Below are positions 52,158 to 61,049 of a stretch of DNA of 64,000 nt, piece by piece. Under the pieces are notes generated by a model that was not told where the DNA came from, searched no databases, and saw only the letters and a program-made list of their open reading frames with translations. The stretch is from Nocardioides sp. cx-173 (lineage in GTDB: Bacteria; Actinomycetota; Actinomycetes; Propionibacteriales; Nocardioidaceae): NCBI RefSeq assembly GCF_021117365.1, contig NZ_CP088262.1, positions 992,001-1,056,000 on the forward strand, read 5' to 3'. The position numbers and the translations under genes are program-made. How positions within the stretch are numbered: the stretch's first letter is position 1; every line of letters begins with the position of its first letter.

Positions 52158-52430
52158 ATGCCGGCGGACAAGAAGCCCGGGCCCAGCGTCAAGGACGACG
52201 AGCTGTACGAGAAGCTCCGCGACGAGGGCAACAGCAAGGAGAAGTCGGCGCGCATCGCCAACGCCGCCGCGGCCTCCTCGCGCTCGGAGGTCGGACATCG
52301 CGGTGGGCAGTCGGGCTCGTACGACGACTGGACGGTCGACGACCTGCGCAAGCGGGCCGCCGAGCTGGACGTCGAAGGCCGGTCCTCGATGTCGAAGGAC
52401 GAGCTGATCGACGCGCTGCGCCACCACTGA
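52158..52430 (+). CDS. Small protein with Rho-N/SAP-like motif
   Basis: 90-residue hydrophilic protein. The N-terminal half (P-S-V-K-D-D-E-L-Y-E-K-L-R-D-E-G-N-S-K-E-K-S) is like DUF7218. The C-terminal 35 residues (W-T-V-D-D-L-R-K-R-A-A-E-L-D-V-E-G then K-D-E-L-I-D-A-L-R) match the Rho termination factor N-terminal/SAP-like helix pair, which can bind nucleic acid. ATG 52158 is supported by GGGAG just upstream; ATG 52143 is the alternative. It is divergent from the HAD gene. Confidence 0.75.
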   Translation: MPADKKPGPSVKDDELYEKLRDEGNSKEKSARIANAAAASSRSEVGHRGGQSGSYDDWTVDDLRKRAAELDVEGRSSMSKDELIDALRHH

Positions 52431-52485
52431 TCGTGCCGGCGCGGGCCGAAGGGCTGACGGCCGCCGCCGTGGGGTACCGGACGGC

Positions 52486-52695
52486 ATGGACACCGAGAAG
52501 CTGCAAGCAGTGCAGGCCGTCGTCGACCGCGTCACCTCCTGGCAGGACGGGGCCACCGAGGGCACCGTCGAGGAGGAGCTGCGCAAGGGGGCCGGCGAGG
52601 TCGGCGTCGAGCTCTCCGAGGACGAGGTGAGCCAGCTCGCCGATGCCATCGAGTCCCGGCACGGGGCGGTCCAGGCCTCCGAGGTGCTCTCCTGA
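52486..52695 (+). CDS. Small acidic helical protein of unknown function
   Basis: 69-residue acidic protein with three predicted helices and no membrane segment or known motif. It lies alone between the Rho-N-like gene and the 133-residue gene. The frame uses GC-rich third positions like its neighbours, supporting real coding. Confidence 0.55.
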   Translation: MDTEKLQAVQAVVDRVTSWQDGATEGTVEEELRKGAGEVGVELSEDEVSQLADAIESRHGAVQASEVLS

Positions 52696-52735
52696 TCGGC
52701 CCGGACCCGGACCACGTGCGGCCCGAGGCGGCGTC

Positions 52736-53137
52736 TTGGACGCCACCGTCGGTGCCCTCGGCAGCCTCTCGGAGGCGCTCGAGGCGGTGGAGGCCGCCCG
52801 AGGGCACCTCTACGCCTTCCACCGCCTCTGCGGCACCGCGGACCTCACCCTCGGGGACGCCGTCGAGAAGCTGCGCGAGGCCGGCCACGGCGACCTGGCC
52901 GACCGGGTCGCCGACGAGCTGGTCGGCCGCAACGTCCTGGAGGGGCGGTGGTCGTTCCAGATCGTCGAGGACTACGACGACCACTACTGGTCGGCGTTCC
53001 GTGAGATCGAGCGCGCCGCGCGCGAGGAGCTCGTGCAGGGCCGTCGACACCTGTACGAGTCGGAGATGAAGGAGGACCGCCGCACCCACGGGCGGCGCCA
53101 CCACGAGTCCCGCCCCGGCGACGCCGTCGAAGCGTAG
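52736..53137 (+). CDS. Conserved actinobacterial protein of unknown function
   Basis: 133-residue charged, mostly helical protein. Its middle (H-R-L-C-G-T-A-D, then G-R-W-S-F-Q-I-V-E-D-Y-D-D-H-Y-W) and Arg/His-rich C-terminus look like a conserved actinobacterial hypothetical family. The likely start is TTG 52736, since no ATG or GTG gives this N-terminus, but there is no clear Shine-Dalgarno. Function cannot be inferred. Confidence 0.6.
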   Translation: MDATVGALGSLSEALEAVEAARGHLYAFHRLCGTADLTLGDAVEKLREAGHGDLADRVADELVGRNVLEGRWSFQIVEDYDDHYWSAFREIERAAREELVQGRRHLYESEMKEDRRTHGRRHHESRPGDAVEA

Positions 53138-53145
53138 GGTGCAGC

Positions 53146-53532
53146 ATGACCCGCGCGATCCACCATCTCGACCTCTGGGTCAGCGACCCCGAGCGGGCCG
53201 CCGACGAGTGGGGCTGGCTGCTCGGCGAGCTGGCCTGGGAGATCGACATCGAGGGCTCGTCGTGGGTCCACCCCGACGGGACCTACCTCTTCCTGGAGCG
53301 CTCGGCCGATCAGGTCGACGAGCCGCACGACCGGCTTCGTCCCGGGCTCAACCACATCGCGCTGCACATCGAGAGCCGTGAGCGGCTGGACCGCGTGCGG
53401 TCCGAGTCGTCGGCGCACGGCTGGCACGAGCTGTTCGCCGACCGCTACCCGCACGCCGGTGGGGAGCAGCACGTGGCGCTGTACGTCGAGAGCTCTGAGG
53501 GCTTCGAGGTCGAGATCGTCGTCGCCGAGTGA
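53146..53532 (+). CDS. VOC/glyoxalase-family protein
   Basis: 128-residue vicinal-oxygen-chelate protein with two beta-alpha-beta-beta-beta modules. The first metal-ligand position is in IHHLDLWVSDP near residue 6, the second in NHIALHIES near 69, and the last acidic position in F-E-V-E-I-V near 122. Sequence G-L-N-H-I-A-L is typical. The substrate is unknown. TAGGGT lies 5 nt before ATG 53146, so it may be leaderless; it starts 8 nt after the previous stop. Confidence 0.85.
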   Translation: MTRAIHHLDLWVSDPERAADEWGWLLGELAWEIDIEGSSWVHPDGTYLFLERSADQVDEPHDRLRPGLNHIALHIESRERLDRVRSESSAHGWHELFADRYPHAGGEQHVALYVESSEGFEVEIVVAE

Positions 53533-53586
53533 GACCTACCAGCGACGGGTCGCGGTGCGTGACGCGCGACCCGGCGCCGGACCGGC

Positions 53587-53733
53587 CTAGCTGTTGAAGA
53601 TGCTGTATCCGCCGGGGCCGACCGCGAGGCCGACGATGATCAGCACGATGCCCCACAGGGTCTCGCCCTTGAACAGCTGGAAGATGCCGGCGATGACCAG
53701 GATCACCGCGAGGATCCAGAGGATGAAACCCAT
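53587..53733 (-). CDS. GPGG-motif small membrane protein
   Basis: 48-residue protein with two hydrophobic helices (about 3-20 and 26-38) and the motif GPGGYSIF close to the C-terminus, the mark of a small actinobacterial membrane family. ATG 53733 has AGGAGCAAG just upstream. It is divergent from xylB. Function is unknown. Confidence 0.75.
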   Translation of the reverse strand: MGFILWILAVILVIAGIFQLFKGETLWGIVLIIVGLAVGPGGYSIFNS

Positions 53734-53825
53734 GACTTGCTCCTGACGTTGGTGGTGCGCGGACGCGATCGTCGCGGTCCCGTCCGTCAGTACCCGCGCC
53801 GCTCCAGACGTAGTCAGGATGACCC

Positions 53826-53854
53826 TTGACTTAAGTTCGAGTCGCGTACTTAAT
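53826..53854 (+). promoter_or_regulatory. xylB promoter with overlapping inverted repeat
   Basis: TTGACT (53826-53831) and CTTAAT (53849-53854) with 17-nt spacing, and ATG 53862 lies 7 nt after the -10, so a leaderless mRNA is predicted. An inverted repeat, TTAAGT (53831-53836) and ACTTAA (53848-53853), overlaps both boxes and could be a repressor site, for instance for the ROK regulator encoded downstream. Confidence 0.6.
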
Positions 53855-53861
53855 GGGGGGC

Positions 53862-55247
53862 ATGACTCTGGTGCTGGGCGTCGACTCCTCGACGCAGTCG
53901 ACCAAGGCGGTCCTGGTGGACGCGGCCGACGGCACCGTCGTCGCCGAGCGCTCCGCCCCTCACCCCGACGGCACCGAGGTCGACCCACGCGCCTGGCTGG
54001 CGGCGTACGACGACGCCACGGCCGGCCTCGTGGAGCGGGCCGAGGCGCTCGCGGTCGGCGGCCAGCAGCACGGGATGGTGGCGCTCGGGAAGGACGGACA
54101 GCCGGTCCGGGACGCCCTGCTGTGGAACGACACCCGCTCGGCCGACGCCGCGCGCACGCTGGTGGGGGAGATGGGTGGGCCGGACGCCTGCGCCGCAGCG
54201 GTCGGCAGCGTCCTGGTGGCCTCGTTCACGGCGAGCAAGCTGCGCTGGCTGCGCGACCACGAGCCCGAGGCGGCGGCCGCCGTACGCGAGGTCCTGCTGC
54301 CGCACGACTACGTCTCCCGCCACGCCGCGGCGCCCGGCACGCCCGCCTTCACCGACCGCGGCGACGCGTCCGGGACCGGCTACTTCGACGCCACGACCGG
54401 CGCCTGGCGCCGCGACCTGGCGGCCGCCGCGCTGGGTCACGAGGTGGGACTGCCCCGCGTCGCGGCCGACGGCGCGGCCGCCGCCGAGACCGCCGCCGGT
54501 CAGAAGCTCGGCCCCGGCACCGGCGACAACATGGCAGCCGCCCTGGGCCTGGGCCTCGGTCCGGGCGACGTACTGGTCTCGATCGGCACCTCCGGGGTGG
54601 CCTCTGCCGTCAGCGCGACCCCGGTCGCCGACGGCACCGGCACGGTCACGGGCTTCGCCGACGCGGCCGGCGGCTACCTGCCGATGGTCACCACGATGAA
54701 CGCCGCGCGGATCCTCTCGCTGCAGGCGCGGTGGCTCGGGGTCGACCTGGATGCCCTCGCCGACCTGGCGCTGGCCTCCGAGCCGGGGGCGCGAGGCGTG
54801 ACCCTGCTGCCGTACTACGGCGGCGAGCGCACCCCCAACCGTCCGACCGCGGTCGGCACCTGGACCGGGCTGAGCGACGCCACCACCCGCGAGGACCTGG
54901 CCCGCGCGGCGTTCGAGGCGCTCCTGTGCTCGCTCGCCGACGCCGTGGACCACCTCGCCGCCGCCACGGGCGTCCAGCCGGCCCGGGTGCTGCTCGTCGG
55001 CGGCGCGACCCGCAGCCCGGCGGTCCGCGCGCTCGCGCCGGCCATCCTGGGCCGGCCGGTGACGCTGCCCCCGGCGGGGGAGTACGTCGCCCGCGGCGCC
55101 GCCCGGCAGGCCGCCTGGGCACTGGCCGGTACCTCCGCCCCGCCGTCCTGGGCACTGGCCGACACCGTCGAGCTCGAGGCCGAGTCCACCCCGCACGTCC
55201 GCGACACCTACGCCCGACTCCGTGACCGCACCGGCACGTGGTCCTGA
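53862..55247 (+). CDS. xylB: Xylulokinase
   Basis: FGGY-family kinase (461 residues from ATG 53862) phosphorylating D-xylulose for the pentose phosphate pathway. [16 protein letters not shown] opens the N-terminal domain, the substrate-binding GGQQHGMV is near 68, and S-I-G-T-S-G-V near 243 and L-V-G-G-A-T-R-S-P near 382 are nucleotide-side motifs. ATG 53862 is preferred to 53853 because the -10 box lies exactly 7 nt before it. First gene of xylB-xylA-ROK. Confidence 0.93.
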   Translation: MTLVLGVDSSTQSTKAVLVDAADGTVVAERSAPHPDGTEVDPRAWLAAYDDATAGLVERAEALAVGGQQHGMVALGKDGQPVRDALLWNDTRSADAARTLVGEMGGPDACAAAVGSVLVASFTASKLRWLRDHEPEAAAAVREVLLPHDYVSRHAAAPGTPAFTDRGDASGTGYFDATTGAWRRDLAAAALGHEVGLPRVAADGAAAAETAAGQKLGPGTGDNMAAALGLGLGPGDVLVSIGTSGVASAVSATPVADGTGTVTGFADAAGGYLPMVTTMNAARILSLQARWLGVDLDALADLALASEPGARGVTLLPYYGGERTPNRPTAVGTWTGLSDATTREDLARAAFEALLCSLADAVDHLAAATGVQPARVLLVGGATRSPAVRALAPAILGRPVTLPPAGEYVARGAARQAAWALAGTSAPPSWALADTVELEAESTPHVRDTYARLRDRTGTWS

Positions 55248-55275
55248 TCCCACCCAGCACACGAGAGGCACTCTC

Positions 55276-56445
55276 ATGACGACCCAGATCCCCGCCCCCA
55301 CCCCCGAGGACAAGTTCTCCTTCGGGCTGTGGACCATCGGCTGGACGGCCCGCGACCCGTTCGGCGACGCGACGCGCGCGCCGATGGACCCCGTGCACGC
55401 GCTCGAGAAGCTCGCCGGCCTCGGCGCCTACGGCGTGAACTTCCACGACGACGACCTGATCCCGTTCGGCAGTGACGACGCCTCGCGCGCGGCCATCATC
55501 GAGCGGTTCAAGAAGGGCCTGGCCGACACCGGTCTGGCCGTGACCACGGCCACCACGAACCTGTTCACCCACCCGGTGTTCAAGGACGGTGGCTTCACCT
55601 CCAACCTGCGCGACGTACGCCGCTTCGCGATCCGCAAGGTGATGCGCAACATCGACCTCGCCGCCGAGCTGGGCGCGGAGATCTACGTGGCGTGGGGCGG
55701 TCGTGAGGGCGCGGAGTACGGCGCCTCGAAGGACGTCGCCGCGGCGCTCGACCGCTACAAGGAGGCCTTCGACGTGCTCGGTCAGTACGTCGTCGACCAG
55801 GGCTACGACCTCCGGTTCGCGATCGAGCCCAAGCCCAACGAGCCGCGCGGCGACATCCTGCTGCCGACCATCGGGCACGCACTGGCCTTCATCGAGACCC
55901 TCGAGCGCCCCGAGCTGGTCGGCGTCAACCCGGAGATCGGGCACGAGGAGATGGCCGGGCTCAACGCCGCCCACGGCTACGCGCAGGCGCTGTGGCAGGG
56001 CAAGCTCTTCCACATCGACCTCAACGGCCAGCACGGCCCGAAGTACGACCAGGACCTGCGCTTCGGCGCCGGCAACGTGCGGGGCGCCTTCTGGGTCGTC
56101 GACACCCTGCTCGCCGGCGGGTACGACGGCACTGTCCACTTCGACTACAAGCCGACCCGCACCGACGGCGAGGGGGGCGTCTGGGCCTCGGCCGAGGCCT
56201 GCATGACCAACTACCTCATCCTGCGCGAGAAGGCGCGGGCCTTCCGCGCCGACCCGGAGGTGCAGGAGGCCCTGGCCGCCGCCGCGCTGCCCGAGCTCGC
56301 GCAGCCCACGATGGGCGAGGGCGAGAGCTGGCAGCAGCTGCAGGAGTGGGAGCTGCCCGACGTCGAGGCGCTCGCTGCGCGCGACGCCGGCTTCGAGCGC
56401 CTGGACCAGCTCGCGCTGGAGCACCTGTACGGCGTGCGCGGCTGA
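55276..56445 (+). CDS. xylA: Xylose isomerase
   Basis: 389-residue isomerase converting D-xylose to D-xylulose, using two divalent metals in a TIM barrel. It is the shorter actinobacterial class (about 390 residues). Catalytic His and Asp are in V-N-F-H-D-D-D-L near 54-61, Y-V-A-W-G-G-R-E-G near 135-143, the Lys of I-E-P-K-P-N-E-P-R near 180, and H-I-D-L-N-G-Q near 243. ATG 55276 has GAGAGG about 8 nt upstream. It lies 28 nt after xylB. Confidence 0.95.
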   Translation: MTTQIPAPTPEDKFSFGLWTIGWTARDPFGDATRAPMDPVHALEKLAGLGAYGVNFHDDDLIPFGSDDASRAAIIERFKKGLADTGLAVTTATTNLFTHPVFKDGGFTSNLRDVRRFAIRKVMRNIDLAAELGAEIYVAWGGREGAEYGASKDVAAALDRYKEAFDVLGQYVVDQGYDLRFAIEPKPNEPRGDILLPTIGHALAFIETLERPELVGVNPEIGHEEMAGLNAAHGYAQALWQGKLFHIDLNGQHGPKYDQDLRFGAGNVRGAFWVVDTLLAGGYDGTVHFDYKPTRTDGEGGVWASAEACMTNYLILREKARAFRADPEVQEALAAAALPELAQPTMGEGESWQQLQEWELPDVEALAARDAGFERLDQLALEHLYGVRG

Positions 56446-56447
56446 GG

Positions 56448-57623
56448 ATGGGGCCTGCGACCGGGTCGGACCTCCCGGCCAGCACCGAGGGGCTCCGGCG
56501 CCGCAACACCTCGCTGGTGCTGCGCAGCCTGCGCCAGCAGGGCCCGGCGACCCGCGCGGAGCTCGCCAAGCGCACCGGCCTGGCCAAGGCGACGGTCGGG
56601 GTCATCGTGGGCGGGCTCGCCGACGTCGCCGCGGTCGACGAGTCCGACTCCGTGCCGGGCGGCCGGGGCCGTCCGGGCCGCCCGGTCACCTTGACCGGCG
56701 GAGGACTGCTCGGCCTCGGGCTGGAGCTCAACGTCGACTACGTCTCGGCGGTGCTGCTGGACCTCGGCGGTCGGGTGCGCCTCAGCGAGACCCGGCCGGC
56801 CAGCGACGCCGCGCGGGTCCCGGCTCTGCTCGACCTCGCCCGTGACGTCGTACGGCGTGAGCCGGCGGGGCGGATCGTGGGCGCCATGGTCGCCGTACCC
56901 GGACTCGTGCGCGGTGACGACCGGTCCGTGGCCTGGACGCCGAACCTGGACGCGACCGGGCTCGCCTCCGACGTCGAGGCCGCGCTGGGTGGCCGGTGCC
57001 CGGTGTCAGTGGGCAACGACGCCAACTGCGCGGCGTACGCGGAGTCCCACCACGGGGCGGCCACCGGCGTGGCGCACGCGCTCTACCTCACCGGCACCGT
57101 CGGGATCGGCGCCGGGATCGTGAGCGACGGTCGGCTCCAGCGGGGCTCGACCGGCTTCGCGGGGGAGGTGGGCCACATGCCGATCGGCGACTCCACCGCC
57201 GTGTGCGGCTGTGGCCGGCGCGGGTGCTGGGAGGCGTCGGTGGGCCTGCACGCGATGCTCGCGGCCGTCGGCATGCCCGAGCTCGACACCCCCGTGCGCT
57301 CCGCGGAGGCGGTCGCCGCGCGCGCCGCCGACGACCCCGGCGTGCGTCACGCCCTCACCCGGCTCGGGGAGGACCTCGGGCTCGGCCTGGCCATCCTCGC
57401 CAACGTGCTCGACCCCGAGGTGGTCGTGCTCGGCGGCTACTTCGTGCCGCTGGGCGAGCACGTGCTCGCTCCTGCCCGCCGCTCGCTCGACGAGCGGCTG
57501 CCCTCGGCCGCGCAGCGCCGCCCCGACCTGCGCCTGAGCACCCTGGGCATGGAGGCCGCCGCCCTCGGTGCCGCCGAGCTCGCCCTCGAGGGCGTCTTCG
57601 CCGGCGATGTCCCCGTCACCTGA
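56448..57623 (+). CDS. ROK-family transcriptional regulator, candidate XylR
   Basis: 391-residue regulator. An N-terminal winged helix (about 17-65; ATRAELAKRTGLAKATVGVIV) is followed by a ROK sugar-kinase-like domain with the zinc motif CGCGRRGCWEA near 256-266 and G-N-D-A-N-C-A-A near 187. The ATG is 2 nt after the xylA stop, so it is co-transcribed with xylBA and most likely autoregulates xylose use. Such regulators typically lose DNA binding upon binding sugar. Confidence 0.88.
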   Translation: MGPATGSDLPASTEGLRRRNTSLVLRSLRQQGPATRAELAKRTGLAKATVGVIVGGLADVAAVDESDSVPGGRGRPGRPVTLTGGGLLGLGLELNVDYVSAVLLDLGGRVRLSETRPASDAARVPALLDLARDVVRREPAGRIVGAMVAVPGLVRGDDRSVAWTPNLDATGLASDVEAALGGRCPVSVGNDANCAAYAESHHGAATGVAHALYLTGTVGIGAGIVSDGRLQRGSTGFAGEVGHMPIGDSTAVCGCGRRGCWEASVGLHAMLAAVGMPELDTPVRSAEAVAARAADDPGVRHALTRLGEDLGLGLAILANVLDPEVVVLGGYFVPLGEHVLAPARRSLDERLPSAAQRRPDLRLSTLGMEAAALGAAELALEGVFAGDVPVT

Positions 57624-57628
57624 GCGGG

Positions 57629-58852
57629 TCAGCCGGCGAGGGTGGGGCCGACGCCGGTGAGGGCGGTGCCGAGACCGGCGACGGGGTCGACGAAGAGCGG
57701 CTCGAGGGCGATCTCGGCGGCGCCGAGCAGGACCGAGTCGGCGCCGAGGCCGGGCAGGGTCAGGGTGACCGACTCCAGGGGAGCGGGCAGTGAGCGCTCG
57801 GCCAGCGCGACGTGGACGTCGCCGCGCACCAGTCGGAACAGCTCGCGGAAGTAGCCGCCCAGCACGACCACGCGCGGGTTGAAGGCGTTGACGATGCTGG
57901 CCAGGCCGTGGCCGAGGTGGGTGCCGATGACGCGCAGCTCGGGGGTGGGCTCGCGGAACGCCTCGAGCGCCTCGCCCAGCTGGGCGACCTGGTGCTGGGG
58001 GTAGCCGATCGCGGTCGCGATGGCATGCGCCCCGACCTCGGTCTCCCAGCAGCCGAGGTTGCCGCAGTGGCAGAGCTGGCCGGAGGGGTTGAAGCTCAGG
58101 TGGCCGACCTCGCCGGCGTACCCGCCCGCACCCTCGAGCCGGAACCCTCCGGTGATAACGCCGGCACCGACGCCGACGTTGCCGGAGACGTAGATGAGGT
58201 CGTCGATGCCGACCCCCGCGCCGCGGTAGTGCTCGGCGAGCGCACCGAGGTCCGCGTCGTTGGCGACCAGCACCGGGACGTCGACGCCGAGCGCCGCCAG
58301 GATGATCGACCCGAACGACACGTCGTGCCACTCCAGGTTGGGCGCCAGGCGGATCAGCCCGTCGCCGCGGCGGACCAGGCCGGGCACGCTGACGCCGATC
58401 CCTACTAGCGGTGCCTTGTCGGGGGCGTCGGCGACGACCTCGCGGATCAGGGAGGCGACGGTGCCTCCGACCTGCCAGGCCTCGCTGCCGTCCGTGATCG
58501 GGGCGCCCGTGCGCTGCTGGATGACGCCGCCGAGCCCGACCCGGGCCACCACGACGCGGTCGACCCCCAGGTCCACGGCGATCACGAACGGGCCGCACTC
58601 CGAGAGCCCGACGCCGGCCGAGGGACGACCGGCGCCGGTGCGCGGATGGGCGGGCAGGGCCCGCTCGGTCACGCCCAACGACTCCAGCTCGCCGACCAGC
58701 CCCGCGATGGTGCTGCGGTTCAGCCCCATCTGCAGGGTCAGGTCGGCCCGCGACATCGTGCCCGCACGGTGGACGTGGCGCAGCAGGGTGCCCAGGTTGT
58801 GTCGCCGGACCCCCTCCTGGTTCGTCCCGAGTCCGGAGCGCTGACGGCTCAT
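57629..58852 (-). CDS. Second ROK-family transcriptional regulator
   Basis: 407-residue regulator facing the first one, with 5 nt between their 3' ends. The winged helix spans about 20-68 (MSRADLTLQMGLNRSTIAGLVGEL). The ROK domain carries the zinc motif CHCGNLGCWETE near 255-266 and V-A-N-D-A-D near 196. It is probably the last gene of the transporter operon (9 nt after the permease stop by strand order, reversed) and may control that operon. Confidence 0.88.
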   Translation of the reverse strand: MSRQRSGLGTNQEGVRRHNLGTLLRHVHRAGTMSRADLTLQMGLNRSTIAGLVGELESLGVTERALPAHPRTGAGRPSAGVGLSECGPFVIAVDLGVDRVVVARVGLGGVIQQRTGAPITDGSEAWQVGGTVASLIREVVADAPDKAPLVGIGVSVPGLVRRGDGLIRLAPNLEWHDVSFGSIILAALGVDVPVLVANDADLGALAEHYRGAGVGIDDLIYVSGNVGVGAGVITGGFRLEGAGGYAGEVGHLSFNPSGQLCHCGNLGCWETEVGAHAIATAIGYPQHQVAQLGEALEAFREPTPELRVIGTHLGHGLASIVNAFNPRVVVLGGYFRELFRLVRGDVHVALAERSLPAPLESVTLTLPGLGADSVLLGAAEIALEPLFVDPVAGLGTALTGVGPTLAG

Positions 58853-58861
58853 GATGTCGGC

Positions 58862-60136
58862 CTAGACGCCCGCCGCGGAGCGACGGCGGCGCGAGATGGC
58901 GTCCACGCTGGCCGCCAGCAGCAGCACCCCGCCGGTCACCAGGAGGTTGATGTAGGCCGCCTGGTTGAGCAGCCCCAGCCCGTTCGGGATGGACGCGATG
59001 ACCAGACCGCCGATGACGGCGTCGATCGCCCGGCCGCGACCCCCGAAGAGGCTGGTGCCGCCGATGACGGCGGCGGCCACGGCGTACAGCAGCTCGTTGC
59101 CGCCGCCCGAGCCCGGCGAGACCTTGCCGGTGTACGACGCCGACAGGATCCCGCTGACGGCGGCCATGCCCGAGCAGATGACGAACGCGGAGATCTTGAT
59201 GCGGGTCACGTTGATGCCGGCGCGGCGCGCCGCCTCGGCGTTCCCGCCCACCGCGTAGAGGTGCCGCCCGAAGCGGGTCCTGGTGAGCACGAAGGTCCAG
59301 AACAGCAGCAGCGCGACCACCACTGGCAGGACCCAGGGGATGCCGCTGATGTTGAACAGCCGGGGGTTGGGGGCGCGGTTGGTGCTCAGCAGCGCGGTGA
59401 CCCCGAGCACGATCACGGCGAGGACGACGATCTGGAGGATCACCAGGGGCAGGGGCTGGTGCACCAGGCCTTGGGCCGAGCGGGACCGGTAGCGCCACAG
59501 GGCGAGAGCTGCGAAGCCGAGGACGATCACCACGGCCGCGATCCAGCCGGCCGTCACCGGCACGTTCTTGATCGACAGGCCGCGCAGCACCTCGTCGTTG
59601 AAGCGCAGCGAGCCGCCGGAGCCGATCAGCTTCAGCGGGACGGCCTGGAGGGCGAGGAAGAAGGCCAGGGTGACGACGAACGAGGGGATGCCCAGGAGTG
59701 CCACGAGCGACCCGATCGCCACGCCGATGACGGCACCGACCGCGATGCCGGCGAGCGTGGCCAGCCACCACGTCCAGTCGTGGTCGATCAGAACCAGCGC
59801 CGTGACGGTGGCGGCGGCGCCGCCCGCCACGCCGGCGGACAGGTCGATCTCGCCCAGCAGCAGGACGAAGACCAGGCCCATGGCCAGCACGATGATGGAG
59901 GCGGCCTGGATGGCCAGGTTGCCGAGGTTGTACATCGTGAGGAAGCGGTCGTGCAGCGACGAGAACACCACGAAGAGCACCAGCAGCCCGAGGACGGCGG
60001 GCAGCGAGCCCATGTCGCCGCCCCGGAGGCGGTTGAGGTAGTCGCGCGCCGAGTCGGCGACGGTCACCGCCTGGCGGGTGTCGCTGGAGAAGGCGCCGTC
60101 GTCGGCCTTCGCGGGCGTGTCGGATTCGACAGTCAT
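58862..60136 (-). CDS. xylH: Sugar ABC transporter permease (xylose/ribose type)
   Basis: 424-residue membrane permease of the BPD_transp_2 family (RbsC/XylH/FrcC-like). A hydrophilic N-terminus of about 45 residues precedes about ten hydrophobic segments. The family sequence L-L-G-E-I-D-L-S-A-G-V near 95-105 and the late G-G-T-S-L-F-G-G-R-G near 362-371 contact the ATPase. ATG 60136 is used; it is 17 nt after the ATPase gene. Its xylose role is inferred from neighbours. Confidence 0.87.
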   Translation of the reverse strand: MTVESDTPAKADDGAFSSDTRQAVTVADSARDYLNRLRGGDMGSLPAVLGLLVLFVVFSSLHDRFLTMYNLGNLAIQAASIIVLAMGLVFVLLLGEIDLSAGVAGGAAATVTALVLIDHDWTWWLATLAGIAVGAVIGVAIGSLVALLGIPSFVVTLAFFLALQAVPLKLIGSGGSLRFNDEVLRGLSIKNVPVTAGWIAAVVIVLGFAALALWRYRSRSAQGLVHQPLPLVILQIVVLAVIVLGVTALLSTNRAPNPRLFNISGIPWVLPVVVALLLFWTFVLTRTRFGRHLYAVGGNAEAARRAGINVTRIKISAFVICSGMAAVSGILSASYTGKVSPGSGGGNELLYAVAAAVIGGTSLFGGRGRAIDAVIGGLVIASIPNGLGLLNQAAYINLLVTGGVLLLAASVDAISRRRRSAAGV

Positions 60137-60153
60137 GATGAGTGGTCTCCTGG

Positions 60154-60930
60154 TCAGACGGTCGCGGTCGCGGGGTTCTCGGCGATGCCGAGGTTCCCGG
60201 AGCGCCCGGCGGTGATGAGCTCGACGATCTGCCCGTGGGTGACGTCCTTGACGAGGACGTCGGCCGCCACACGGCCGAGGTAGAGGGCGGTGAGGCGGTC
60301 GGCGACCTCCATGACGTCGCCCATGTTGTGCGAGATCAGCACCACGCCCAGGCCGCGGTCGGCCAGACGACGGACCAGGTCCAGGACCTGGCGGGTCTGC
60401 GCGACTCCGAGGGCGGCGGTCGGCTCGTCGAGGAGCACGACCTTGGAGTTCCAGAGCACGGCCTTGGCGATGGCGACGGTCTGGCGCTGGCCGCCGGAGA
60501 GGCTGGCGACGTGCTGGCGCACGGACTTCACCGTGCGCACCGAGAGCGACGACAGGGTCTCGCGTGCGCGAGACTCCATGGACACCTCGTCCAACACGAT
60601 CCCGTGGGTCTCCTCGCGGCCCAGGAACATGTTCTCGACGATGTCGAGGTTGTCGCACAGTGCGAGGTCCTGGTAGACGATCTCGACGCCGAGAGCGGCG
60701 ACGTCACGGGGGCCGTGCACGGCGACCGAGTGGCCCTCGAACAGGTACTCGCCGGTGTCGCGGCCGTAGATGCCGGCGATGATCTTGACCAGGGTCGACT
60801 TGCCGGCTCCGTTGTCGCCGACGAGGGCGGTCACCTGGCCGGGGTAGACGGCGAAGTCGACGTCGTGCAGCACGTGCGCGACGCCGAAGCTCTTGTTGAC
60901 CCCGCGCAGCTCGAGCAGCGGTTGTGTCAT
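60154..60930 (-). CDS. Sugar ABC transporter ATPase, single-domain
   Basis: 258-residue ABC ATPase. Walker A is GDNGAGKSTL near 38-47, the Q-loop is in V-Y-Q-D, the signature is SLSGGQRQ near 142-149, Walker B is VVLLDEPTA near 162-170, and a switch His is in ISHNM. Carbohydrate transporters of the XylG/RbsA type usually have two fused ABC domains (about 500 residues); this one has one and probably works as a homodimer, like FrcA. ATG 60930 has GAGGAGAG upstream. A hairpin separates it from the binding-protein gene. Confidence 0.9.
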   Translation of the reverse strand: MTQPLLELRGVNKSFGVAHVLHDVDFAVYPGQVTALVGDNGAGKSTLVKIIAGIYGRDTGEYLFEGHSVAVHGPRDVAALGVEIVYQDLALCDNLDIVENMFLGREETHGIVLDEVSMESRARETLSSLSVRTVKSVRQHVASLSGGQRQTVAIAKAVLWNSKVVLLDEPTAALGVAQTRQVLDLVRRLADRGLGVVLISHNMGDVMEVADRLTALYLGRVAADVLVKDVTHGQIVELITAGRSGNLGIAENPATATV

Positions 60931-60962
60931 GCCCACTCTCCTCAGAAGCGTTGTTCGGTGAG

Positions 60963-61004
60963 CCGATCGGCGTCCGGGCCGAGTGTGGCCCGGACGCCGA
61001 TCGG
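60963..61004 (-). terminator. Intercistronic hairpin between binding-protein and ATPase genes
   Basis: Perfect 18-bp stem (CCGATCGGCGTCCGGGCC and complement) with a 6-nt loop. It lies 46 nt after the binding-protein stop and 33 nt before the ATPase start. Such stems often attenuate the operon or stabilise the 5' message so that the binding protein is made in excess. Confidence 0.8.
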
Positions 61005-61049
61005 TGCAGGTGCCCCGGCGGTGGCCAGGACGTCCTTCAGGTCAAGCGG

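Noticed and set aside
57006..60272. 1,088-codon minus-strand frame across ROK, transporter and permease genes
   Set aside because: Low-complexity Arg/Gly/Pro translation in the wrong frame of three clear genes.
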